NCBI GenBank assembly: GCA_002067045.1
Contig: MVPZ01000230.1
Location: forward strand, 1-7,150
Direction: 5' to 3'
DNA from: Methanomassiliicoccales archaeon PtaB.Bin134
Lineage (GTDB): Archaea > Thermoplasmatota > Thermoplasmata > Methanomassiliicoccales > UBA472
Length of the DNA: 7,150 bases
Made by a program: the position numbers and the translations under genes. Positions 1 to 6,319 of this stretch are shown here, in pieces. Every line of letters starts with the position of its first letter. Positions within the stretch are counted from its first letter, which is position 1. The notes beneath the pieces are model-generated. The model did no database searches, was not told the DNA's origin, and saw only the letters and a program-made list of their open reading frames with translations.

Positions 1-303
1 CCTCCTGGTGCCCCTGGTGATCGATGATATCATCATCCCCAGGGGAGGACCTTCGCCGGGGTGGGCACCTTCATGGCCTTCTTCACCCTGATGATCATCT
101 CGGGGATTTTCACCGAGTTCTCCCGCGACTGGACCATGCTCAGCCCGGACGCGCTGCTGCGCTACTCCCAGACCGTGATCTTCGGGCTGCGGCTCCCCTC
201 GCACGCGGACCCGGTGCTGATGGGGGCGGCCATCCTGGCGCTCACCGTTCCGCCGCTGCTGCTGGTCTACCACCGCCTGAGGATGAAGGGGGCGGGCAGA
301 TGA
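1..303 (+). CDS. ABC-2 type transporter permease, C-terminal part, with apparent frameshift near 38-50
   Basis: This is the 3' end of a membrane protein whose start lies left of the window. From about position 46 the frame ending at the TGA at 301-303 encodes two hydrophobic segments: one around MAFFTLMIISGIF, and one around VLMGAAILALTVPPLLLVY followed by a basic end (HRLRMKGAGR). That is how ABC-2 permeases usually end. The same frame has a TGA at 25-27, while the frame beginning at base 2 reads LLVPLVIDDIIIP, a plausible upstream membrane stretch. One missing base (or two extra) in the G-rich run at about 38-50 would join the two. The cause could be an assembly error or a real mutation. 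The stop overlaps the next ATG as ATGA, so the gene is coupled to the ATPase. A GTG at 61 would give only 80 residues and is a less likely real start. The permease assignment rests on the neighbours and hydrophobicity, not on a motif. Confidence 0.7.
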
Positions 304-1226
304 ACGTGGTCGAGGCGGCCGGCCTCTCCAAGTGGTACGGGGAGGTCATCGGCCTGAACAACTTCAGCCTGGAGGTGCCGGGGGGCATCACCGGGATCGT
401 GGGCCCCAACGGCGCGGGCAAGAGCACCTTCTTCAAGCTGCTCACCGGGAACATCCGGGCCAACACCGGGGAGCTGCGGGTGCTCGGCGAGCGGCCTTGG
501 GGCAACCAGGCCCTGCTGGCCCGCGTGGGCTTCTGCCCCGATTACGACTTCCTGCCGCCCGATCTGAACGGCAACCAGTACCTGCGCTCGGTGGGCGGGC
601 TGCACGGTATGGAGGGCGATGGGCTGCGATCGCGCATCGACGAGGTGCTGGAGATCGTGGGCATGGCCAAGGACGCAGGCCGGCGCATGGGCGGGTACAG
701 CAAGGGGATGCGGCAGCGCATCAAGATCGCCGGCTCCCTGCTGCACGAGCCGCAGCTGCTGCTGCTGGACGAGCCGCTCACCGGGACCGATCCCCTGATC
801 CGCAAGGAGCTCATCGACCTGGTCAGGGACCTGCACAGGGTGCACGGGCACGACGTGATAGTCTCCTCCCACGTCCTGCACGAGATCGAGAGGATGACCC
901 ATCAGGTGGCCCTCATATACAAGGGCCGCTCGGTGGCCTCCGGGGACATCTCCGAAATTCGGCAGCTGATGAGCGACCACCCGCACAACATCGTGGTGGA
1001 GGGGACCGGCATCGTGGAACTGGCAAGGGAGCTGCTGGCCGAGCCTTACACCTCCTCGATCGAGCTGCGGCCGGACCGCGCCGGCATGTTCGTGCGCGTG
1101 GACCGGCCGGAGGAGTTCTTCGACTCCCTTCCCAAGCTGGTGAACCGGACCGGATGCCAGCTGGAGAGGGTGGAGAGCCTGGACGACGACCTGGAATCGG
1201 TATTCCGCTATCTGGTGAGGTGGTGA
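300..1226 (+). CDS. ABC transporter ATP-binding protein (ABC-2 exporter type)
   Basis: A 308-residue cytoplasmic ATPase that would power the flanking permeases. Motifs in order: aromatic A-loop residue Y13; Walker A GPNGAGKST at 35-43 (K41); Q-loop region around GFCPDYDF at 77-84, where D81 stands where Gln is usual; signature YSKGMRQR at 133-140, the variant typical of ABC-2 ATPases; Walker B LLLLDEP at 153-159 (D157, catalytic E158); D-loop TGTD at 161-164; and H-loop H191 in SSHVLHEIE. The last roughly 85 residues form the accessory domain seen in DrrA/CcmA-like ATPases. The start is the ATG overlapping the upstream stop (ATGA). The reading frame is open further upstream, but those codons run antiparallel to no recognisable domain and overlap the permease. 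The stop at 1224-1226 overlaps the next start. The substrate cannot be told; drug, lipid or peptide export, or copper-type NosF-like roles, are all possible. Confidence 0.95.
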   Translation: MNVVEAAGLSKWYGEVIGLNNFSLEVPGGITGIVGPNGAGKSTFFKLLTGNIRANTGELRVLGERPWGNQALLARVGFCPDYDFLPPDLNGNQYLRSVGGLHGMEGDGLRSRIDEVLEIVGMAKDAGRRMGGYSKGMRQRIKIAGSLLHEPQLLLLDEPLTGTDPLIRKELIDLVRDLHRVHGHDVIVSSHVLHEIERMTHQVALIYKGRSVASGDISEIRQLMSDHPHNIVVEGTGIVELARELLAEPYTSSIELRPDRAGMFVRVDRPEEFFDSLPKLVNRTGCQLERVESLDDDLESVFRYLVRW

Positions 1227-1975
1227 TGATGTCCCTGAGCACGATAGGACTGCGCACCATGGTGGCGTTCTCCGCCCGCAAGCTGCTGCAGAACCGCAGG
1301 TGGATGCTGGTGGCCCTCCTGGGCGCCCTGGCGGTCACGGTCATGGGCTACGCAGCCACCCAGGACGGGGCCGGCCTGGACGCCGGGAGCGACCTGATGA
1401 TCCTGCTGCTGACCGCCTTCCTGCTGCCGGTGCTGGCCCTGCTGTACGGTGCCTCGATGGTGAGGAGCGAGATCGACGACCGCAGCATAGTGCAGGTCAT
1501 CACCTCCCCCTTGGACCGGCGCGTTTCGTACGTGGGCTACTACATCGCCCTGGTGCTGGTGGTCTGCGCCCTCATCGCCGGCATCACCTTCTTCGGAGGG
1601 ATGTCCTACCTGGCCTTCAGCCCGCAGCGCCAGGGGGGCCTGGAGCTGCTGCTGGCCTTCATGGCCATGCACTGCCTTGGCGCATTGGCGTACTCCGCCC
1701 TCTTCCTGCTGCTGGGCACGGTGCTCCGGCAGCCCCTGTACCTGGGGCTGTTCTACATGTTCGTCTGGGAGGGCTTCGTGGCCCAGGTGCCCGGGGCCAT
1801 AGGCTCGTACACCATACGGCACCAGCTGCAGGTGGCCGCCTCCGACCTGATCAGCGAGGGGTCGGTGGCGGGCATGTCCGGGGACCCCGGGGCATCCGTC
1901 CTGGTCCTGCTGGTCTTCTCGGCCGTCCTGGTGGCCCTGGGCGCCTGGGTGTTCAAGAGGATGGAGGTCCCCTGA
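1226..1975 (+). CDS. ABC-2 type transporter permease
   Basis: A 249-residue integral membrane protein with about six helices, at roughly residues 26-43, 58-76, 98-120, 138-160, 165-185 and 225-243. Between the second and third lies RSEIDDRSIVQVITSPLDRR. It matches the amphipathic cytosolic segment of ABC-2 permeases (acidic residues, a short polar turn, then a 'tsPl.R' end) that contacts the ATPase. The tandem ATGs at 1226 and 1229 are both possible starts. The first overlaps the ATPase stop by one base, and GAGGTG at 1217-1222 serves as the ribosome site for either. With the permease fragment at the left edge this gives permease-ATPase-permease, suggesting a heteromeric membrane part or two half-transporters sharing one ATPase. 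The substrate is unknown. Confidence 0.9.
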   Translation: MMSLSTIGLRTMVAFSARKLLQNRRWMLVALLGALAVTVMGYAATQDGAGLDAGSDLMILLLTAFLLPVLALLYGASMVRSEIDDRSIVQVITSPLDRRVSYVGYYIALVLVVCALIAGITFFGGMSYLAFSPQRQGGLELLLAFMAMHCLGALAYSALFLLLGTVLRQPLYLGLFYMFVWEGFVAQVPGAIGSYTIRHQLQVAASDLISEGSVAGMSGDPGASVLVLLVFSAVLVALGAWVFKRMEVP

Positions 1976-1977
1976 CA

Positions 1978-1993
1978 TCCTCAGAAATGAGGA
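1978..1993 (+). promoter_or_regulatory. Small hairpin with GAAA tetraloop overlapping an SD site
   Basis: TCCTCA (1978-1983), loop GAAA (1984-1987) and TGAGGA (1988-1993) form a perfect 6-bp stem closed by a GNRA tetraloop. It starts two bases after the permease stop. The 3' arm contains the first four bases of AGGAGG (1990-1995), the SD site of the small ORF at 2001. The stem could therefore mask that site, and a ribosome finishing the permease would melt it. The fold is visible in the sequence; the regulatory role is inference. A six-base stem is modest and might be only chance or part of transcript processing. Confidence 0.4.
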
Positions 1994-2000
1994 GGCCGCG

Positions 2001-2072
2001 ATGCAGCACCCCGACGAACGACAGGATTATGTGCCATCCATCCGCATACCAACTGCTTGGGGACATCAATGA
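2001..2072 (+). CDS. Small 23-residue ORF, possible leader peptide of the flavodoxin gene
   Basis: ATG at 2001 begins 23 codons that end at TGA 2070-2072. The peptide starts MQHPDERQDYVPS and ends PTAWGHQ; it is polar, with no membrane segment and no recognised family. Two facts argue for translation. A strong SD, AGGAGG at 1990-1995, sits five bases before the ATG. The stop overlaps the flavodoxin ATG at 2069 in the ATGA arrangement typical of coupled archaeal genes, and the same pattern joins the ABC genes upstream. A 23-codon open frame alone is not significant. It could be a real small protein, a leader whose translation feeds ribosomes to the flavodoxin, or a remnant. Composition gives no clear attenuator-type run of one codon. 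Confidence 0.4.
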   Translation: MQHPDERQDYVPSIRIPTAWGHQ

Positions 2073-2563
2073 GATGCGTGGTGGCTTACGACAGCGTGCA
2101 CGGCAGCACCAGGGCGGTGGCCGAGGCCATGGTCGAACAGGCGACATCTGAGGGGCACGAGGCACAGCTGCTGTTCGTCCGGGACGATTCCGACGGGCTT
2201 GCCGCAGCCGACCTGCTGCTGATCGGCTCGCCTACCCGGGGAGGGGTCATGACCAAGCAGGCCAAGGCATTCGTGGATGGCCTGGACCCCGGGGTGTGGA
2301 AGGGCCGGAGGGTGGCGACATTCGACACCCTGGGCCCCATCTCCCGGGACCCCGAGAGGCGGAGCAAGGTGCTGAGGGGCCTTGACGACCGTTCCATAAA
2401 CGCGGCCAACCGGATGAGGGAGCTGCTGCTGGAGCGGGGGATCCCCGTGGAACGGACCATGCACTTTCCGGTGCTGGGGCTCTGGGGGCCGATAGCCCCG
2501 GAGGGCGTCAGGATGGCCAGGGGGGAGATGCATCAGCTGCTCATGGGAGGGCCGGCCCCATGA
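2069..2563 (+). CDS. Flavodoxin-like FMN protein
   Basis: A 164-residue single-domain protein expected to bind FMN in the cytoplasm and carry one or two electrons. After beta strand 1 (MRCVVAY) comes the phosphate loop DSVHGSTRAVAEAM at 8-21, matching the flavodoxin pattern of a small loop ending S/T before helix 1. The segment DLLLIGSPTRGG at 48-59 matches the strand-4/FMN-ring loop, and RVATFDTLGP at 81-90 the next strand. The usual flavodoxin length is 140-170. The ATG at 2069 is chosen because GGGGA at 2059-2063 is well placed before it and the protein then starts directly with strand 1; an in-frame TTG at 2057 would lie upstream of that site. The small ORF before it ends inside this start codon, and a toroid-fold protein follows after 24 bases. 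The redox partner is unknown. Confidence 0.9.
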   Translation: MRCVVAYDSVHGSTRAVAEAMVEQATSEGHEAQLLFVRDDSDGLAAADLLLIGSPTRGGVMTKQAKAFVDGLDPGVWKGRRVATFDTLGPISRDPERRSKVLRGLDDRSINAANRMRELLLERGIPVERTMHFPVLGLWGPIAPEGVRMARGEMHQLLMGGPAP

Positions 2564-2587
2564 TGGGGCGGTCAGGGGATTGATCAG

Positions 2588-3586
2588 ATGTCCGATTGGA
2601 TGGCAAGGCTGAAGGCAGACCCCACGGACTGGCTTCTGGAAGGGGATCCTCCGGTGCGCTACCTGGCCCTCCGGGACCTTCTGGGCAGGGATGAGGGCGA
2701 TCCGGAAGTGCGGGAGGCCATGCGGCGCATAATGGAGGTGGGGGCGGTGCCTAGGATACTGGCCAAGCAGGAGCCCGAAGGCCACTGGGGAAAACCGGAG
2801 CACTTCTACCAGAACTCCAAGTACAAAGGGACGGTGTGGAACCTCATCATCCTGGGGGAGCTGTGCGCCGATCCCGAGGACGAGAGGGTGCGAAGGGCCT
2901 GCGAGTTCGTGCTCACCTGGAGCCAACACCGCCCCTCCGGGGGATTCTCCTACAAGGGTTCCGAGAGGAACGGGGGCCACCGCAGCGTGTTCAGCTGCCT
3001 GACCGCCAACATGCTCTTCGCCCTGGTGCGGCTGGGATACGGGAATGACCAGCGGGTGAAGGCCGGCTTCGAATGGATATCGGAATACCAGAGGTTCGAC
3101 CTCGGTCCGTATGAAGACAGGGATTGGCCATACCAGTACGACCTCTGCTGGAGGAAGCACACCTGCCGTTCCGGGGTGGTGAAGGTGCTCAAGGCCATCG
3201 CGGAGGTGCCCGAGTCCGAACGCAGCCCCGGGATGCGGAAGGCGGCGGAGCGGGGAACGGAGTTCCTCCTGGCCCAGCGCATCTTCTACCGTCCTCCGGA
3301 TCTGAAGGAGGTATCCAGGAGGACCTGGCTCAGCTTCGGATTCCCCTTGATGTGGAACACCGACCTGGTGGAGATACTGGGGGTGCTCGGCAGACTGGGA
3401 GCGGAGGACGACAGGATGGACGAGGCCGTGGAGGTGGTGCTGTCCAAGCAGGGCCTGAACGGACGATGGAAGCAGGAGAATCATTTCAACGGCAGGTTCC
3501 TGACCAACCTGGAACCCAACGGCAAGGACAGCAGATGGGTGACCCTCAACGCCATGAGGGCCCTGAGGCTCCTCTCCTCGGATTGA
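2588..3586 (+). CDS. Prenyltransferase/squalene-cyclase-like alpha-toroid repeat protein of unknown function
   Basis: A 332-residue, largely helical soluble protein. Repeated Q-x(3-5)-G-aromatic signatures mark the alpha/alpha-toroid superfamily that includes squalene cyclases and prenyltransferases: QEPEGHW at 61-67, QHRPSGGF at 113-120 and QGLNGRW at 288-294, each ending a helix pair. The DXDD acid motif of class II terpene cyclases is absent, so a normal hopene-type cyclisation is not supported. A compact C187-x3-H191-x-C193 cluster (in LCWRKHTCRSG) lies mid-protein and could bind metal or be catalytic; this is inference. From memory, relatives of about this size are often carried in databases as 'squalene cyclase' or, doubtfully, as nitrogen-fixation proteins; neither label is supported here. 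The ATG at 2588 follows AGGGGAT (2574-2580) at good spacing. It is 24 bases after the flavodoxin and probably co-transcribed with it, hinting at a redox-linked role. Confidence 0.85.
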   Translation: MSDWMARLKADPTDWLLEGDPPVRYLALRDLLGRDEGDPEVREAMRRIMEVGAVPRILAKQEPEGHWGKPEHFYQNSKYKGTVWNLIILGELCADPEDERVRRACEFVLTWSQHRPSGGFSYKGSERNGGHRSVFSCLTANMLFALVRLGYGNDQRVKAGFEWISEYQRFDLGPYEDRDWPYQYDLCWRKHTCRSGVVKVLKAIAEVPESERSPGMRKAAERGTEFLLAQRIFYRPPDLKEVSRRTWLSFGFPLMWNTDLVEILGVLGRLGAEDDRMDEAVEVVLSKQGLNGRWKQENHFNGRFLTNLEPNGKDSRWVTLNAMRALRLLSSD

Positions 3587-3650
3587 ACGACTGGCCTCGT
3601 TCCATTCTCCGACGCCTCACTTTCCTGGATATGATAATGGGCACCCCATG

Positions 3651-3660
3651 CTTTATTATG
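3651..3660 (+). promoter_or_regulatory. TATA box of the histidine kinase gene
   Basis: CTTTATTATG is the AT-rich core in an otherwise GC-rich 105-base gap, about 36 bases before the ATG at 3692. Archaeal transcription starts about 25 bases after the TATA centre, which predicts a leader of roughly 10 bases. No good SD site is present; GAGTG at 3686-3690 is weak. Short inverted repeats (CCAT/ATGG at 3646-3649 and 3658-3661, ATGC/GCAT at 3648-3651 and 3661-3664) flank the box. The rest of the gap, 3587-3645, holds nothing recognisable. Confidence 0.6.
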
Positions 3661-3691
3661 GCATCGCCGCTTCCTTTATGCGTCTGAGTGT

Positions 3692-5329
3692 ATGAGCGAG
3701 ACGCAGTTTCTGTCGCTTCTTCCCAACGTACTGTGCATCGCAGTGAGCCTGGTGATGGCCTACCGGGTCTACTCCAGGGCCTCCATCGAGCACCGCCAGA
3801 GCCTTCTGGCCACCTTCGTCCTCATATCCATGCTGGCCCTGGTGCTGGGGATAGAACGCTTCATCCAAGACCGCAATGTCTATGCGACCATGGTGGTCCT
3901 TGAGTACGCGGTCTGCGTGGCCCTTCTGATCGCCATACTGTCCTTCTCCCTGTGCTACACCGGGCAGAGGAGCTTCGTCAGTCGCCGGTTCATATCGATA
4001 ATCACAGGTATCGGGGCGGCGGTGGTGGCGGCCAACGCCACCAATGGCCTCCATCACCTGTTCTACGTCTCCTACGAGATCATAGAGACCAACGGATTGC
4101 ACATGATGCAGCCGGAATACGGCCCCCTGTTCTATCTCTGGCTTATCTACGCGGTCGGCATCCTGGCCTTTGTCATGGGCTGGCTGCTCAAGGCCTCCGG
4201 CAGCATGATGGGTTCCAAGCGCAGGGGCACGGTGCTCATCGTGCTGGGGCTGGGGTTCTACACCTTCATGGGCATTATGAACTCCGTCCTGCCCAGGGAC
4301 CCCCGGGTGGACATGCTGACCATCGGCCTGCTGGGCGCGGCCATCATGGTCTACGCGGCCAACCGCACCAGCAGCATAATCGAGCAGCACGGCATGACCA
4401 TGGAGGAGGCCCTCCGGGACATGGACGACGGGGTGGTGATCGAGGACCCCGAGCACAGGGTGATGTACATGAACGACACCGCCCGGGAACTGCGGATCAT
4501 GGACCGCTCGCCCTATCTGAGCGCGATACCCGCGGAGGGCAGCGTGGACATTCACCTGGACGCACAGGATGGAGAGAGGAAGTTCAACGTCAAGCGCTCG
4601 GTGGTGGACCGGAACGGGGTGGCCGTGGGCACGGTCACGGTCATGCGCGACGTGACCGAGAGCAGGACCACCGAGAAGCGCTTGGCCCTGGCCAATCATC
4701 GCCTGGACACTATGGCGAGGGCCCTGCGGCACGACATCATGAACGAGCTGACGGTCCTGCACGGACACATGGAGCTGCTGTCCGGGACGGAGCTAGAGGA
4801 AAAGCAGAGGGAGAGGCTGGAGAAGGCCCGCAAGGCCGCGGTCAGGATCAACGACCTCATAGAGAAGACCCGGGAGCAGCACATCCTGGACCCTGTGCAG
4901 CCCAAGTGGCAGGACCTGGAGCAGGCCATTCGCGACGGCATCAGGAACGTGGACCTCGGGGCGATCAGGGTCCGCACCGATGTGGGCGACCTGCAGATAC
5001 TGGCCGATCCCATGTTCCCCACGGTGTTCAGCAACCTCATGGACAACTCCCTGCGCCATGGGGGAAGCGTCAAGGAGGTCAGGGCGACCATGGAGCGGAA
5101 GGGGCAGAGGACCCTCATCGTCTGGGAGGACGACGGTCAGGGCATCCCATCTGAAGAGAAGGAGCGCATCTTCGAGAAGGGCATCGGCAAGAACACCGGC
5201 ATGGGGCTTTTCCTGATAAGGGAGATACTGGAGATAACCGGCATGGACATCCGGGAGGAAGGGATCCCTGGAAAAGGGGCCCGGTTCATGATCTCCGTGC
5301 CCGCATCATCGGTTCGGGAAAAGGAATAA
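3692..5329 (+). CDS. Membrane sensor histidine kinase: seven TM helices, PAS, HisKA-like and HATPase domains
   Basis: A 545-residue signalling kinase. Residues 8-26, 38-56, 67-89, 100-117, 145-167, 178-200 and 207-225 are seven hydrophobic helices. With the TNGLHHLFY segment at 117-125 they fit the 7TM sensor domain found at the N-terminus of many archaeal histidine kinases. A PAS-like domain follows at about 238-325 (EDPEHRVMYMNDTA to VMRDVTESR). The phosphoacceptor is H347 in ALRHDIMNEL, the 'RHDI.N' H-box of archaeal kinases. The ATPase domain has N-box NLMDNSLRHGG at 448-458, G1 DDGQG at 480-484, F-box F494 and G2 GIGKNTGMGL at 497-506. All catalytic motifs are intact, so it should autophosphorylate. 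No response regulator gene adjoins it, so its partner must be elsewhere. It likely has its own promoter. The ligand is not predictable; the 7TM domain suggests a hydrophobic or membrane signal. Confidence 0.95.
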   Translation: MSETQFLSLLPNVLCIAVSLVMAYRVYSRASIEHRQSLLATFVLISMLALVLGIERFIQDRNVYATMVVLEYAVCVALLIAILSFSLCYTGQRSFVSRRFISIITGIGAAVVAANATNGLHHLFYVSYEIIETNGLHMMQPEYGPLFYLWLIYAVGILAFVMGWLLKASGSMMGSKRRGTVLIVLGLGFYTFMGIMNSVLPRDPRVDMLTIGLLGAAIMVYAANRTSSIIEQHGMTMEEALRDMDDGVVIEDPEHRVMYMNDTARELRIMDRSPYLSAIPAEGSVDIHLDAQDGERKFNVKRSVVDRNGVAVGTVTVMRDVTESRTTEKRLALANHRLDTMARALRHDIMNELTVLHGHMELLSGTELEEKQRERLEKARKAAVRINDLIEKTREQHILDPVQPKWQDLEQAIRDGIRNVDLGAIRVRTDVGDLQILADPMFPTVFSNLMDNSLRHGGSVKEVRATMERKGQRTLIVWEDDGQGIPSEEKERIFEKGIGKNTGMGLFLIREILEITGMDIREEGIPGKGARFMISVPASSVREKE

Positions 5330-5354
5330 AAAGTAAAGAGGGGGCGGGGCCCCG
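5328..5354. terminator. Intergenic stretch between convergent genes, possible termination region
   Basis: Only 25 bases separate the kinase stop from the stop of the opposite-strand gene. They contain the perfect 10-bp palindrome CGGGGCCCCG (5345-5354), which abuts the stop codon of the membrane protein gene. On the - strand the region then reads TTTACTTTTT (5337-5328), a T-rich run of the kind that ends archaeal transcripts. No comparable T run follows the kinase on the + strand, so its transcript may run into the opposite gene. Confidence 0.35.
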
Positions 5355-6188
5355 TTACTGCTTGCTCATCTTCCTGGTCATGGTGTAGGCCACGGGCACC
5401 AGCATGAGGGCCAGGGCGATGGCGAAGGCCCAGGAGATGTTGGCGATTATATTGGTCACGCCCGGGTAGGTGGCGAAGATCGCTCCGGTGCCTATGATCA
5501 GGAATATGGCGTACAGCAGGAACTTGCCGTATCCGGCCACATCCCTGAACTCGCCGTGCTCATCCATGACCGACTTGATCAGGGTGTCGGTCAGCAGCAC
5601 GCCCACGCCGATGATCAGGAAGCCCAGTATCAGCGGGTAGACGGTATCTCCGGCCAGGAGCATGGTCTCCAGGGCCAGCAGGATGATGAAGGCCAGCAGG
5701 CCGATGAACAGCAGGTTCTTCAGCATGTCGGCGATGTTCGCCTTGTTCTCAGGGAACATGGGGCGGATTATGCTGCCGATGAAGGAGGAGAGCACCTCCA
5801 CGAACACCGTGCCTATGATCAGTATCAGTATGCCGGCCAGCAGCCTGGGCAGGTAGTCCGCGATATCGGTAAGGTATGCGCCAAGAACGCCTCCGACCTC
5901 CAGTATCTGGATGGCCAGGATGACCGCCAGGATGAATATGAAGGCCTTGACCACGCTGCCTATGAAGTTGGACAGGTCCAATCCTGACGCTCGGAAGGAC
6001 CGTCCAGTGGAGGTCTTGTCAAAGGCCCTCTCCACTCCCAAGCGTTCGACTATCTTGTTCACGGCCTTTCCCACCACCATGCCGATCACGTATCCCAAGA
6101 TCAGGACGATGATCGCCACGATAATGGCGGGTATAGCGTCGATTATCGATTCAAGTACATTTTCCAGTTCGGCTACTATGTCCACCAC
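5355..6188 (-). CDS. Membrane protein with repeated MscS-type conserved TM helices, no MscS soluble domain
   Basis: A 277-residue, very hydrophobic protein with about seven helices: residues 18-40, 76-98, 113-138, 158-178, 184-206, 221-240 and 249-269. Helices starting AIPAIIVAIIVLILGYVIG (18-36) and LPRLLAGILILIIG (113-126) match the 'conserved TM helix' repeat found in MscS-family channels and CmpX-like proteins: a proline-led helix with Ile/Leu runs and G at the end. A third, degenerate copy starts at Y184-P185. The pore-lining glycine/alanine helix and the soluble beta domain of true MscS are missing, so a gated channel is uncertain; a role in membrane stress or small-solute passage is inference. 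The start is GTG at 6188, or the next codon, also GTG, at 6185. AGGTGAT at 6192-6198 lies just upstream and a TATA box at 6221-6230. An overlapping ATG at 6190 is out of frame and stops after four codons. Confidence 0.85.
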   Translation of the reverse strand: MVDIVAELENVLESIIDAIPAIIVAIIVLILGYVIGMVVGKAVNKIVERLGVERAFDKTSTGRSFRASGLDLSNFIGSVVKAFIFILAVILAIQILEVGGVLGAYLTDIADYLPRLLAGILILIIGTVFVEVLSSFIGSIIRPMFPENKANIADMLKNLLFIGLLAFIILLALETMLLAGDTVYPLILGFLIIGVGVLLTDTLIKSVMDEHGEFRDVAGYGKFLLYAIFLIIGTGAIFATYPGVTNIIANISWAFAIALALMLVPVAYTMTRKMSKQ

Positions 6189-6191
6189 ATA

Positions 6192-6198
6192 ATCACCT
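6192..6198 (-). promoter_or_regulatory. Shine-Dalgarno site deciding a GTG start
   Basis: The - strand reads AGGTGAT, a seven-base match to the complement of the 16S rRNA 3' end, three bases before the first GTG (6188) and six before the second (6185). The spacing slightly favours the second codon. No in-frame ATG is available nearby, so this site supports a GTG start. Confidence 0.6.
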
Positions 6199-6220
6199 GG
6201 ATTTTGGTAGGTTCATGCAG

Positions 6221-6230
6221 ATTATATAAT
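6221..6230 (-). promoter_or_regulatory. TATA box of the MscS-TM-helix gene
   Basis: ATTATATAAT is a perfect palindrome about 37 bases before the GTG start on the - strand. Initiation about 25 bases downstream would fall near 6200, leaving a leader of around 12 bases that still includes the SD site. Because the box is symmetric, orientation is set by the gene and not by the box itself. Further TATA-like stretches upstream (6259-6270) are possible but less well placed. Confidence 0.6.
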
Positions 6231-6316
6231 ACAATTGATGATAATTATCTATTATTACAATATATTATATAACAATTAAAAATCATTGATGAATTTAAAT
6301 AATCAATGCGATAATT
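6231..6316. other. AT-rich intergenic block with several inverted repeats
   Basis: This block is very AT-rich against GC-rich genes and has no credible coding frame. It contains the perfect palindromes GATAATTATC (6240-6249), AATATATT (6259-6266) and TTTAAA (6294-6299). A 7-bp inverted repeat, CATTGAT (6284-6290) with ATCAATG (6302-6308), surrounds the sequence TTTAAATA. ATTGATGA occurs directly repeated at 6234-6241 and 6285-6292. It lies upstream of the membrane protein promoter and could bind regulators or chromatin proteins. AT-richness alone raises the odds of chance palindromes. Confidence 0.5.
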
Positions 6317-6319
6317 TTT

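Noticed and set aside
24..299. ATG at 24 in frame with the ATPase, giving a longer N-terminus
   Set aside because: The extra codons are Arg/Gly/His/Ala-rich shadow sequence of the overlapping permease. The ATPase domain starts normally at 300, with an ATGA overlap.
2057..2068. TTG start for the flavodoxin
   Set aside because: It would place the GGGGA ribosome site inside the gene and add four residues before strand 1; ATG 2069 fits better.
2066..3484. Long open frame on the - strand opposite the flavodoxin and toroid genes
   Set aside because: It is a GC-rich shadow with His/Pro/Leu/Gln-biased composition and no domain, while the + strand frames have clear family motifs.
3631..3687. 18-codon ORF before the histidine kinase
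   Set aside because: No SD site, it covers the TATA box and predicted transcription start, and there is no overlap with the next gene.
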